Positions 44,977-54,543 of a stretch of DNA of 64,000 nucleotides are shown here, in pieces (the stretch's first letter is position 1; each line of letters opens with the position of its first letter). A program made the translations under genes and the position numbers. Source of the DNA: JADLHS01 sp020848635 (GTDB lineage Bacteria; Verrucomicrobiota; Verrucomicrobiia; Limisphaerales; JADLHS01). The notes beneath the pieces were generated by a model that was not told where the DNA came from, ran no database searches, and saw nothing but the letters and a program-made list of their open reading frames with translations. The stretch is from NCBI GenBank assembly GCA_037044975.1, contig JBAOIL010000037.1:372001-436000 (forward strand). The letters run 5' to 3'.

Positions 44977-45906
44977 ATGAGAAAACCTGCCATCCCTACC
45001 CTGACTCGGATCTTCTGCGCCATCGCGATCGGACTGCTGAACCCTGGAATCCTGCCGGCGTTGGCCACGGGACACCGGTTTGCGTGCGCGGATTATCTCC
45101 AGGGCAAGGTCTTCATCGTGGCCGCCGACGGCCAGGTGGAGTGGGAGCATCCCGCCGCGAGTTGCAACGACCTGTGGGTGCTGCCGAACGGCAACCTCCT
45201 CTTCACGACCGGCCACGGCGTGAAGGAAGTCACCCGGGCGAAGCAGGTCGTGTTCAACTACGAATCGAAGAGCGAGATTTACGCCTGCCAGCGCCTGGCC
45301 AACGGGAACACCTTTATCGGCGAGTGCAATGCGGGCCGGTTGCTCGAAGTCGAGCCGTCGGGAAGCATCGCCAAGGAAATCCGGCTGCTTCCGGCCGGCA
45401 AGGATGGCGGCCATCTCTACATGCGCAACGCCCGCCGGCTTCCCAACGGCCACTATCTCGTCGCGCACTACGGCGATCAGGCCGTGCGCGAATATGACGC
45501 CCAAGGCAAAATGATGCGCGAAATTCCCGCCGCAAGCGGGCCGCACAGTGTCGTCCGGCTGGCGAAGGAGCACACCCTCATCGCGTGCGGCGACATGGTG
45601 AAAGACGGCGCCCGCGTGTTCGAGGTGGACGCCGATGGCCGGACGGTTTGGGAAATCACGAGCCGCGATCTGCCGGGCATCAGCTTGAAGTTAATGACCG
45701 GCCTGCAGCGGCTGCCCAATGGCAACACCGTGATGTCGAATTGGCAGGGGCACGGGGAATTGGCAAGCGGCCCGCACGTCCTCGAGGTCACGCCTGCAAA
45801 ACAGGTGGTCTGGACCTTCGCCGATCACCAAACGACGAAAACGGTGTCCAGCCTGCAATTGCTCGATGTGCCGGGCAACGCGACGAAGGACGAAGTCTGG
45901 CACTGA
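44977..45906 (+). CDS. exported PQQ-like/arylsulfotransferase-type beta-propeller protein
   Basis: 309 aa; signal peptide MRKPAIPTLTRIFCAIAIGL. The chain consists of propeller blades with repeated LPNGNLL/RLANGNTFI/RLPNGHYLV motifs (about every 45 residues) and EVDADGRTVWEIT, EVTPAKQVVWTF strands, as in PQQ-like or arylsulfotransferase-fold proteins. No catalytic His pair of arylsulfotransferases can be assigned with certainty. Divergent from the di-haem protein with 256 bp between. Function unknown, perhaps binding of a cofactor or glycan outside the cell. Confidence 0.7.
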   Translation: MRKPAIPTLTRIFCAIAIGLLNPGILPALATGHRFACADYLQGKVFIVAADGQVEWEHPAASCNDLWVLPNGNLLFTTGHGVKEVTRAKQVVFNYESKSEIYACQRLANGNTFIGECNAGRLLEVEPSGSIAKEIRLLPAGKDGGHLYMRNARRLPNGHYLVAHYGDQAVREYDAQGKMMREIPAASGPHSVVRLAKEHTLIACGDMVKDGARVFEVDADGRTVWEITSRDLPGISLKLMTGLQRLPNGNTVMSNWQGHGELASGPHVLEVTPAKQVVWTFADHQTTKTVSSLQLLDVPGNATKDEVWH

Positions 45907-45980
45907 TCCGGCAGCAATGGAGATCCAGTCGCCAGTGGCTCGGCGAATCAGCAAACTTCCTCGGCAGTTGAAGGTTCGAT

Positions 45981-46150
45981 TCACTGGCTCTCAAACGCGA
46001 AGATTCGCTTCCAGTCGTCCTTCGTGCCGCTGACCGTCCACCGCTTCGGCCTGGCCTCGGCGGGCAGCGCGTCGCTGACGGTGCCAATGGGCGATTCCGC
46101 GCCATAACTGGGTTCGATTTGGAACCATCCCGCTTGATTGGTGGATTGGA
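45981..46150 (-). pseudogene. possible remnant of a HAD-type hydrolase C-terminus
   Basis: Directly after the stop of the lipoprotein gene, another frame is open without a start codon and ends RWTVSGTKDDWKRIFAFESQ. This lines up without gaps with the C-terminus of the HAD protein at 47.9-48.9 kb (GWTVVSMKDDWKTVF). The preceding residues are poorly conserved. It may be the leftover of a second HAD copy. Confidence 0.35.
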
Positions 46151-46152
46151 GA

Positions 46153-47230
46153 CTATTGTGCCGGAATGGTGATCAAGGGCAGTTTCTCGGGGCTGCCGGT
46201 TTCGGCCAGCGTGAAGAAAAACATGACGGCGGTGAGCGCCCGTTTGGTTTGCACGTCGGCGTCGTCAATCCAGAACCAGTGCTCGCGATAATGCACGGCG
46301 GCGAAGGCGTCCGGCGGCTTGTCCTTGCCACTGTGAATTCGCACCCGATCGAACCGGCTCTCCGGGGCGGCGTTTTCGAAGGCGGGCAGCGCGCGATGAT
46401 CCTTCAGGTGCGCCGCCGGCACGTCCAGGTAACTCGCAAAGGCCTGCATGATTTGCAGCATGGAACGGCTGTTCACGGCGAGTTCATTCTCCGCCCCGCG
46501 CACCGGCGAATAGGTGAGCAGGTATTTCTGTTGCTCCCCCGGCAGCTTAAGCAAGCGCCGGAGTTCCGCCGCCTTCTCGGCGATGTCGGAAGTGACGTCG
46601 TCCCGCCGGAAGAACAGCACCGCCGTCGAGCCTTTGGCCTTGTCCTCCTCCACGCGCATCCCCACCGCGCCAGCCATCTGAACTGTGCGCATCAGTTCCA
46701 GCGCGCGGACAAACTCCGGGTCCGCCTCCCGAACCGCGCCGCCGGTGGTGGAGCGGTTGCGCACGCCGTTCAGCGACTCGACGGTCAGTCCCAGGATGAA
46801 ATCCGCCGGATACCCGGCCTGCAGCATGAAGAAAATATTCTTCGGATCAATTGGCGTGATGAGACCGCGCAGGAACTTCTCTCCGGTCATCGGGACATAC
46901 GTGATCGTGGGCCGGTCGGTGTAGATGGCTTGCCCGCCGAGCGCCGCGAAGTTGCCTTGAACCGCGTTTTGGGAGGAGAGCGTGCCGTTGACACTGACAC
47001 CTGTTTGCATGGAATAGCCGCTCGACGATCGAGGCCACATCCACGAACACCGGCAGGTCCATGTAACGCAGCTTGACGATGTTGAGGAGGGTCTGCTGTT
47101 TCCACGAGTCCGCGATGGCCGTGCTGTAATCGAACCGGTCCACGGCCACGGTTTTTGGGCCGAGATGGGTGCAGCCCGTCAAGGCCAGCGCGCCAACGAG
47201 CGCGGCGGCGCGGAACGTCTTTGTTATCAT
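46153..47230 (-). CDS. conserved lipoprotein of unknown function, frameshifted
   Basis: Starts MITKTFRAAALVGALALTGC, a lipoprotein signal with LTGC. The first frame reads RFDYSTAIADSWKQQTLLNI and PVFVDVASIV; it is lost near 47020, and the +1 frame resumes SGYSMQTGVSVNGTLSSQNA. One base too many explains this. The rest contains TYVPMTGEKFLRGLITPIDP, FMLQAGYPADFILGLTVESL and the C-terminal end LPLITIPAQ. I recognise a family seen in several phyla but know no function. It is the last intact locus of the sulfatase island. Confidence 0.7.
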
Positions 47231-47251
47231 GTTTGGTGTTTTATGGTCGGC

Positions 47252-47893
47252 TCAAGGTTTCAGGTCGATTTGTTTTAGCAGCTTCGCCGCGGTGCCGAAC
47301 GGGCCGAGCTGGTAAACCGCCGCGCCCGCCGGTGAAAAGGGGAAGTTCGCAAACGGTTCGGCCAGCATGGCGTCCAGGTATGCGACCGGGGCGACCCCGG
47401 TGCTGACGTGCGGATTGAAGTTTTCGCCGGACATCTTCGGCACGAATGTGGTCACATATCCGATCAAGGCCGCGTCCAGGGCGGGATCGTCGTGCGGAGC
47501 GGTGAACGCGCCGATGGGGCCGGTGGCCTGCATGAACGGCTTCGCGGTGGCGATGATGTCCGCTTGCAGTTTGACGATTTCCGGCGTCGGCTTCGCGCAA
47601 ATACCGGCGACGCCCACCGCGCCGCCCGGGGCGTAGTAGTATTTGAAGGCTTCCAGTTTCAACGCCGTCACGTTGGCGGCGGCCAGCACCTTTTCTTCGG
47701 CGGCATAAAGTTTCTCCAAGTCCGCCGTGCGGACGAAACATTGGAGCATGGTGATGTGCGGAGTATGCATCCGCGTCGAGGGTGAAACCCTTCGGGGAAG
47801 ACACCAAGCAGACGGGCGTTGTTGGCCTCGCACTTCTGGAGCATCGTGGCGTCCGGCTCTAACAAGATGTCAATGGCGGTGACTTCAGACGGC
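47252..47893 (-). CDS. 2'-5' RNA ligase/cyclic phosphodiesterase-like domain, two frame breaks and no own start
   Basis: The domain begins VTAIDILLEPDATMLQKCEA and has the two HxT/S motifs of the 2H phosphoesterase fold: PHITML and NPHVSTG, with YYYAPGGAVGVAGI between. Frame breaks near 47785 (EGF to TLDADA) and 47768 (DA to TPHITM) each need one base removed. No start codon precedes the first conserved residues; the frame is continuous with the HAD protein upstream. So it is either fused to that exported protein or has lost its start. Product ends YQLGPFGTAAKLLKQIDLKP. Confidence 0.6.
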
Positions 47894-48910
47894 GCGGCGG
47901 GGAAGACGGTCTTCCAATCGTCCTTCATACTCACGACGGTCCAGCCGTCTTTCTTCGCGTGGTCTTCCAATGCGGGGGTGAAGAAACCGTATTTCACATC
48001 CGGCAAACCGCGCGCCGGGCCGTAGGCAAATTCGCGCTTCGCATCGTCGTGCAGCACGAGCAGCTCGAACCGCGCGCCGCTGCCGCTGTGCGTGTATTCC
48101 AGCATCTGCTGGTCGCCCACGCGAATTGCCGAACGCGGCGATGGGCCGGCGGCCGATGTGCTGGTTGATGCCCACGGGTTTGTCGGCCTTGTCGTCGTTG
48201 AAGTTCAGCGCGGGCAACCGCACGAGCACGGCCTGGCCGTTGCGCAGTTCAAACTTCGTCTTCATGCTGCTGCCGATGACTTGTTCCGGCGGGATGCCGT
48301 AAGCCGCTTCCGTCCACGGGCGCATGAATTCGATGCCGCCGCCGGAGACGATGAAGTTCTTGAAGCCGTTCGCCTTCATGTAGGCGAGCACTTCGAGCAT
48401 CGGCTGATAGGTCATGTCCACAAAGCGTTTGCTGGTCTGCGGATGTTTCGCGGTGGCGATCCACTCCTTGACCATCTGCGCGAACTCATCGGTGGTCATA
48501 CCGGTGTGCGTGACCATGAAGAGTTCCATCAGCCCGTGGTCGCCGCTGGTCTCGAGCGCCTTTTTCACGTCGCCCTTGAGCAGCGAGGCGAAAGGTTCTT
48601 TGGTCTTCCATTCGGGATGCGACGGCGCGAGCGCCTTCACACGGTCCGCCACGAAATAGAACTGCACCGGCACCGGCTGCTCGCTCCACAGCGTGCCGTC
48701 GTTGTCATACACGGCGATGCGTTCGGGCACGGGCACAAAATCGGGCGAGCCGGGTTTCGTGACCTTCTCGACGAAGGTGAGGATGGATTGCTTGGCCGGA
48801 CCGTCGTTCCACGAGGGCAACGGATCGGCGGCGCGGGCGAGGGTGGTGGTGAATACCATTGTGGCAAGGAGTGCGGCCACAAGGCGGATTGAGGTGCGTC
48901 TGGTTTTCAT
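47894..48910 (-). CDS. exported HAD-superfamily phosphatase-like protein, frameshifted
   Basis: Signal peptide VAALLATMVFTTTLARAADP. HAD motif I is in RIAVYDNDGTLWSEQPVPV (nucleophile Asp), motif II in NFIVSGGGIEFMRPW, and the late Asp motif IV spans a break near 48122: PIAAFGNS in the first frame, VGDQQMLEY in the second, i.e. the familiar GNSxGDxxML box after removing one base. The C-terminus WTVVSMKDDWKTVF is typical of this exported branch, which resembles phosphoserine phosphatase. It continues without stop into the 2'-5' ligase-like domain. 16 bp after sulfatase 48927-51281. Confidence 0.75.
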
Positions 48911-48926
48911 AATGCCTTAAGTTTAC

Positions 48927-51281
48927 TTACTTCAGTTCAATTCTCACTTCGTTGATCTTGCCGTCAAACTTGAACGGGCGTCGCTCAAAGTAATCACGCG
49001 AGACGGTCGAGCCGAGGTCGGTGCCGACGTCGAAGCTTTCGCTGGCGGTGAAAGCGGCGGGCACGGTCATCTTTACGGCGATCCGGGCAACTTCTTTGCC
49101 ATCCACGCTCAACACGATGTCGGCGGGCGCGCCGGGCTTCGGGGCTTTGAGCGTGGTCTCGACGACGACGGTGTGTTTGCCGGGGGCGATCTTGTCCGCC
49201 GACTTCGCGATGGAGCGATCAATGATCATCAGGTTGTATTCAAAGACGAGCTGGCCCTTGTCCATGTAGCCGGTGAGTCCGCCGCCGGAGCCGCCCAGCG
49301 CGTAGAGTACGCCGCTGGCTTCCGCGCCGCATTCGAGATCAATCGTGACTGTGTTGTTGTGATTGCCGAGCGCAGGCGCGGTGAACTCGGGCATGCGGGT
49401 GGTAGTGGCGTCAAAGGTCCAACTTGTGTAGGGCGACTTGATCCGGTCCTCGGGATGAATGCGCAACCAGATGCCGGCCCCGATGGGGAAAGCTTTATTC
49501 TCTTTGGCCTGCGCGAGGAAGAGTTTCTTCATTTTTGCCAGTCGCTCGGGCTGCTCGTTGGCGAGATCGTGCATCTGGGAGAAATCCTTGGTGAGATCGT
49601 AGAGTTCCCACACGGCCTGGCTCGAATCCCATTTATCGAGTCCGGGCTGGGCGTTGAGCCAGGGACTCAGCGGGCCGAAGGTGCAGGCATACCAGCCGTC
49701 TTGATAAATGCCGTCGCTGCCGTTGTTGTCGAAATACTGAACGTGTTTGTTCTCCGGTACGTTCGCGTCGGTGAAGGACGCAACCATGCTCACACCGTCA
49801 ATCGGGTCCTGCTTGAAACCGTTCACCGACTTCGGCGCTTTGATGCCGAGCACGTCGTAGAGCGTCGGGGCGATGTCGTTGACGTGATAGAACTGCGAGC
49901 GCGGCGTCTGGCCCGCCTTGATCTGCTTCGGCCACGAGACGACGAGCGGGTTGCGTGTGCCGCCGAAGTGCGCGGCGACGAGTTTGGTGGAACGAAACGG
50001 CGTGCTGCCGGCCCAGGCCCAGCCGGCGTGATAAATGTTGTCGGTCAGCGGACCGCCGAGCGTCTTGAGGCCGCCGAGTTCGTCGAGCGCCTTGATCTGC
50101 TGGGCGATGGTGTTGGGAATCTGGTTCTGCGCAAGCAGTTCGCTGATGGAACCGTTCTGCCCTTCGGCAGAGGAGCCGTTGTCGCCCCAAATGTAGAAGA
50201 TGATGGTGTTGTCGCGCTGACCGGTCTGGTCGAGGAAATCCACCAGCTTGCCGACCTGCGCATCGGTGTGCTCGCAGAAACCGGCGTAGAGTTCCATGAG
50301 CCGCGTCTGAAACGCACGTTCCAGTTCGGGGATGTCCGCCCACGCCGGCATGGTCTTGTCACGCGGCGTGAGTTCGGTGTTGGCGGGAATCCAGCCCAGT
50401 GCTTTCTGGCGGGCGAAGGTTTCTTCCCGAAGTTTGTCCCAGCCCTGATCGAACTTGCCCGTGTATTTATCGGCCCATGGCGCGGTGACGTGGTGCGGCC
50501 CGTGAACGCCGCCCGGCGCCCAATACATGAAGAACGGTTTGTCCGGCGCGAACGCGCGATGCTTCTTCAGCCAAGTGATCCCCTGCTCCGCCATGTCCTC
50601 GGTGAGATGATAGCGAGGGTCGTGCGGCGGCTCGATGGCGGTGGTGTTCTCCACCAGGCGCGGCTCCCACTGCGAGGTTTCACCGGCGAGGAACCCGTAG
50701 AAATATTCAAACCCATAGCCCGTCGGCCAATAAGTGAACGGCCCCATCGCCGTCGTCTGATCGGCCGGCGTGTTGTGCCACTTGCCGAAGGCCGACGTCT
50801 TGTAGCCGTAATTCTTCAAGACCTCGGGAATCGTCGCGGCAGTCATGGGCATGACGCCGGTGTAGCCGTCCCAATCCACCGCGCGCTCGGCGATGGTGCC
50901 GCTGCCGACGCGCTGATGATTGCGCCCCGTGAGCAGCGACGCGCGTGTGGGCGAACAGATCGAGGTGGTGTGAAAACGATTGTAGCTGATCCCTTGGTCG
51001 CGAAGTTTCGACAACGTCGGCGTGTGCGCAAAACCACCGAAGGTGTCCGGCACGCCGAAGCCAGCGTCATCAATCAGCACGATGAGAATGTTTGGGGCAT
51101 CCTTGGGCAAACGATCCGGCTCGACGCGGCGCTGGTGGACGGATTCCTGCAAGGTCGGCCCGGCCTGGCTGGCGGAAGGCGTCGGTAGGAACGGCAGGAC
51201 GGAGCCGTCGTTGGGCGCGGCGGCAATGGCTGAGGTGGTAAAGCCGCACAGGGCGGCGAACAGTGCGAGTTTAATTTTCAT
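48927..51281 (-). CDS. exported arylsulfatase (long form)
   Basis: 784 aa; start at 51281 (MKIKLALFAALCGFTTSAIA, signal peptide). Type I sulfatase: APNILIVLIDDAGFGVPDTF (metal Asp pair), the maturation motif SICSPTRASLLTGRNH with Cys109 to become formylglycine, PFFMYWAPGGVHGPHH, IFYIWGDNGSSAEGQ (metal Asp/Asn) and HFGGTRNPLVVSWP. After about residue 560 comes a beta-sandwich C-terminal domain (FDATTTRMPEFTAPALGN, VLSVDGKEVARIAV, SFDVGTDLGSTVS) typical of this 780-residue group. Removes sulfate esters from an unknown substrate. Same strand and close spacing to the HAD gene. Confidence 0.93.
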   Translation of the reverse strand: MKIKLALFAALCGFTTSAIAAAPNDGSVLPFLPTPSASQAGPTLQESVHQRRVEPDRLPKDAPNILIVLIDDAGFGVPDTFGGFAHTPTLSKLRDQGISYNRFHTTSICSPTRASLLTGRNHQRVGSGTIAERAVDWDGYTGVMPMTAATIPEVLKNYGYKTSAFGKWHNTPADQTTAMGPFTYWPTGYGFEYFYGFLAGETSQWEPRLVENTTAIEPPHDPRYHLTEDMAEQGITWLKKHRAFAPDKPFFMYWAPGGVHGPHHVTAPWADKYTGKFDQGWDKLREETFARQKALGWIPANTELTPRDKTMPAWADIPELERAFQTRLMELYAGFCEHTDAQVGKLVDFLDQTGQRDNTIIFYIWGDNGSSAEGQNGSISELLAQNQIPNTIAQQIKALDELGGLKTLGGPLTDNIYHAGWAWAGSTPFRSTKLVAAHFGGTRNPLVVSWPKQIKAGQTPRSQFYHVNDIAPTLYDVLGIKAPKSVNGFKQDPIDGVSMVASFTDANVPENKHVQYFDNNGSDGIYQDGWYACTFGPLSPWLNAQPGLDKWDSSQAVWELYDLTKDFSQMHDLANEQPERLAKMKKLFLAQAKENKAFPIGAGIWLRIHPEDRIKSPYTSWTFDATTTRMPEFTAPALGNHNNTVTIDLECGAEASGVLYALGGSGGGLTGYMDKGQLVFEYNLMIIDRSIAKSADKIAPGKHTVVVETTLKAPKPGAPADIVLSVDGKEVARIAVKMTVPAAFTASESFDVGTDLGSTVSRDYFERRPFKFDGKINEVRIELK

Positions 51282-51340
51282 TTGCACCTCAAACGGGGGC
51301 CATGTTTTGGGCTTGATCGGATTGCAACTTTCATCCCTTT

Positions 51341-51736
51341 CTACATTTTCGCGTCTGGAGTCTTTCGACTGTTGACCCATCCCAAGGCAAGAAGGATCGT
51401 CAACCCGCCGTGGCCCGCGACAGCGGGCCACAATAGTTTACCCGCAAACGCGCCGCCAAAGCCGACGTACGCGAGATACAATGTGGTGAGCACGCCGTAG
51501 GTCAGCATGCCGCAAAGCGCCGTGCGGTCGGGCCAGCACGCAACTCCCAATGCGACCAGGGCGATGCCGAGCACGCGCGCTACCGGAATGGCGACGCCCG
51601 TCAGCTCCTCGCCAAACAACAACCGCCCCACGAGCGACGGGACCATCAGCAACGCCAACCCAGTCGCGGCTTCACTGAGCGCCGCGAGAGGAAGCACCTT
51701 TTTCATCGGGTCTGTTTCCGGTTCTTTTGCGCTCAC
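51341..51736 (-). CDS. small integral membrane protein
   Basis: 131 aa with four hydrophobic segments (LAALSEAATGLALLMVPSLV, VARVLGIALVALGVACW, LCGMLTYGVLTTLYLAYVGF, LLWPAVAGHGGLTILLALGW). A second start at 51706 (MKKVLPLAAL) would remove a polar leader. No family is known to me. It lies between two long sulfatases (59 bp and 27 bp gaps), so it is probably co-expressed and may serve the envelope role of this island. Confidence 0.7.
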   Translation of the reverse strand: MSAKEPETDPMKKVLPLAALSEAATGLALLMVPSLVGRLLFGEELTGVAIPVARVLGIALVALGVACWPDRTALCGMLTYGVLTTLYLAYVGFGGAFAGKLLWPAVAGHGGLTILLALGWVNSRKTPDAKM

Positions 51737-51763
51737 GATCTGGTTCGCAATGGCTGGAGGCGG

Positions 51764-54461
51764 CTAGCGCTTCGATGTGTCAATCGGATCCGGTTCCGGT
51801 GCTACCACAGGCGCTAGCTCTGCCGGGGTCGCCAGTGCGGTCTCGGGCGGCGGTACAAGCCTGAAGGTTAGTTTGTCGAGCTTGCCGGTGAATTTGAACG
51901 GAACTTCGTAGCGATATTCCAGCATCGCGACGCCGGAGCGCGTGTCGCTGCCGATGTCGAAGCTCTCGTCCTCGGGGAAGGTAATCGGGGTGCCGTGTTC
52001 CATGGAATTCCTGGCCACTTCCTTGCCATCCACGGAGAGCACGCCCTTGCCGCTCTTGCCCAAGCCGGGTTCATCGGGCTTGTAATCGAAGACAATGGTA
52101 TGCGTGCCGGCCCTCAGCGCGGGACCGGCCCAGATCGTGCGTTTGAGGTTGAGCAGGTTGTGGAGGAACACCGGTTTGCCCCGCCCAACGTTCACCACGC
52201 GAGTGGCAAACACCGCGACCACCAAGAGTGCGGCGGAAAGGACGACGAGTTTGCTGATTCCCATTCTGAAGCCTGACCACTTCTTGCTCCGCCCGCGCCA
52301 GACCAGCAACAATCCGAACACTAGGAATCCCAATCCCAGATTCCGGAAGAAGCCCGCCTTGGACCACCAGTTGAAGGCGGGACTCAGAAACAAGCCGTAG
52401 CCGCCGAAGCGTCCACCCTCGGTGACGATCATGCCTTCCGCGCCGCCCTCGGGAATCGTGACCTCGGCGGTGATAGTGAAGGCCTTGTTCAGGATGTTCG
52501 GCGCGCCGCTTTTGGGCATGCCGGTCAGGGTTCCCGTGTAGGTGAATTCCGTTCGTCCGGCCGCGAGGCTCGGCTTGGGCGCATTCCAGCGCGCCAGCGT
52601 GGAGTTGTCCATCGGCAGCACGTTATTTTTCGCCGCCTCGGTGTAGAACAGGGCCTGCATCTCCTTGAGTTTGTCCGGCATTTTGGCCGCCAGGTCAGTG
52701 GATTGGGTGGGATCCTCCGCGACATTGTAGAGTTCCCATTGATACCCGGTGATAACGTCGGGCGCGGGCTTCGAGCTGAGTTCCCACGGGAGCGTCGCCG
52801 GGGTCGTGCAGGCCACCCATCCTTCGTGATAGATGGCGCGATTGCCGAGCATCTCAAAGTACTGCGTCGTGCGCTTGGAGGGGACGCTGGCGCCGGGCTT
52901 GTCCCAGGTGTAGGCCATGCTCACGCCGTCCATGGGGCGCTGCGGAACGCCGTTGATCGTTTCCGGCTGCGGGATGCCGGCCGCTTCGAGGATGGTCGGA
53001 GCGATGTCAATGATATGGTGGAACTGGGTGCGGACGCCGCCCACGTCCTTGATATGGCCGGGCCACGACATGGCCACGCCTTGCGCCGTCCCGCCGAAAT
53101 GCGACGCGACCTGCTTCACCCACTTGAACGGCGTACTCATGGCCCACGCCCAGGGCGCGGCAAAGTGCGGGAAAGTTTTGTCCGAGCCCCAGAACGGGTA
53201 CCAGAGATACTGGGCTTTCACCGGCACGGGAACGCCATTGAAGGTGGTGAATTCGTTCGGCGTGCCGTTGAGCATCCCTTCGGCGCTCGCCCCGTTGTCG
53301 CCGCTGATGTAGATGATCAGCGTGTTGTCGAGCTGGCCCATATCTTCGACGGCTTGGATGACGCGACCAATCTCGTGGTCGGTGTAAGCGAGGTAAGCGG
53401 CATACACGTCCATCTGCCGGATGAAGAGCTTCTTTTCCACCGCGCTGAGCGAGTCCCACTTCGGCAGTGTATCCGGCCATTCGGTCAATCGGGCGTTCGC
53501 CGGCATGATGCCCAGCCGCTTCTGATTGGCGAAAATGGTTTCGCGGACCTGGTTCCAGCCGCCATCGAAGAGCTTCAGGTCGCTGATTTTCTTGATCCAC
53601 TCCTCGGTCGGATGATGCGGCGAATGGGTGCCACCGGGGACGTAATAAACCAGGAACGGCTTGTCGGGCGCGACCGACTTGATGTCCCGCATGTATTGGA
53701 TGGCTTCGTTGGCCATCTCCGTGGTCAAATTCCAGGTGCCCGGCGGCTTGCCCTCGAAGGGATAGACGGGCGTCGTATTGCGGAACAGGTTCGGCTGCCA
53801 CTGGCTGGCATCGCCGCCGACAAACCCGTAGAAATACTCGAAGCCCATGCCCACCGGCCACTGGTCGAACGGCCCGGCGGCAGTCGCCTGATAGGAGGGC
53901 GTGTTGTGCTCCTTGCCGAACCACGAAGTCGCGTAACCGTTCTCCTTCAGAATGGTGCCAATGGTGCCGTTGGCTTTCACGATGATCGAGTCGTAGCCCG
54001 GATATCCCGTGGTAATCTCCCCCACGACGCCAAAGCCCGCGACGTGGTGATTCCGACCCGTGATCAAAGCCGCGCGCGTCGGCGAGCAAAGCGACGTGGA
54101 GTGGAAATTCGAGTAACGCAGCCCGCTTTTCGCGACGCGATCCAGCGCCGGAGTCGGAACGACGCCGCCGAACGTGCCCGGCGCGCCGAAGCCGCAATCA
54201 TCGGTCATGATGAGCAGCACGTTGGGTGCGCCCTTGGGCGGCACGACGCGTGGCGCCCACCACGGGTGTTGATTCGGAGGCCTTGGTTTTGATCACGCCA
54301 CCGAATTTCGGGTCCGGGAGCGGGAGTTGTTTGCCGCCCGTGGTGGTGGTGGCATGGGGCGAGCCCAACTCGCCGGTGACTTGTTGGGCTTGAGTTCCTG
54401 CAGTAAAGGCTAAAACGACCGCCACGACCGAGCATCGGAGGAACATCGCATTCATTTTCAT
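51764..54461 (-). CDS. arylsulfatase with a transmembrane hairpin in its C-terminal domain, frameshifted near the N-terminus
   Basis: Signal peptide at MNAMFLRCSVVAVVLAFTAG. The frame breaks near 54258 (IKTKASESTP to WWAPRVVPPKGAPNVLLIMT), cured by removing one C. Sulfatase motifs: IMTDDCGFGAPGTF, SLCSPTRAALITGRNHH (Cys about 125), FLVYYVPGGTHSPHH, IYISGDNGASAEGM. The C-terminal beta-sandwich starts GGRFGGYGLFL and resumes RGKPVFLHNLLNLKRT, but between them about 65 extra residues contain two strong transmembrane segments (LGLGFLVFGLLLVW and KLVVLSAALLVVAVFA). Paralogues in the window lack them. The extra helices may anchor the enzyme. Confidence 0.88.
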
Positions 54462-54490
54462 GGGATTGGTCTCTTGTTGCCTTACTTTCT

Positions 54491-54520
54491 GGTTTGACTA
54501 GGTTTGACTAGGTTTGACTG
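54491..54520. repeat. 10-bp direct repeat, three copies
   Basis: GGTTTGACTA occurs twice and GGTTTGACTG once in direct succession, in the 82-bp gap between the methyltransferase fusion and the sulfatase. The unit is close to the -35 consensus TTGACA, but on the plus strand, opposite to the genes. It could be a binding site or simple slippage product. Confidence 0.8.
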
Positions 54521-54543
54521 GGTCGGACTTGGCGATCCGTCGG

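Noticed and set aside
45971..45988. tRNA-like T-arm sequence GGTTCGATTC
   Set aside because: The flanking bases do not pair into a 5-bp T stem, and no acceptor or anticodon arm is found around it. It falls in the HAD remnant.
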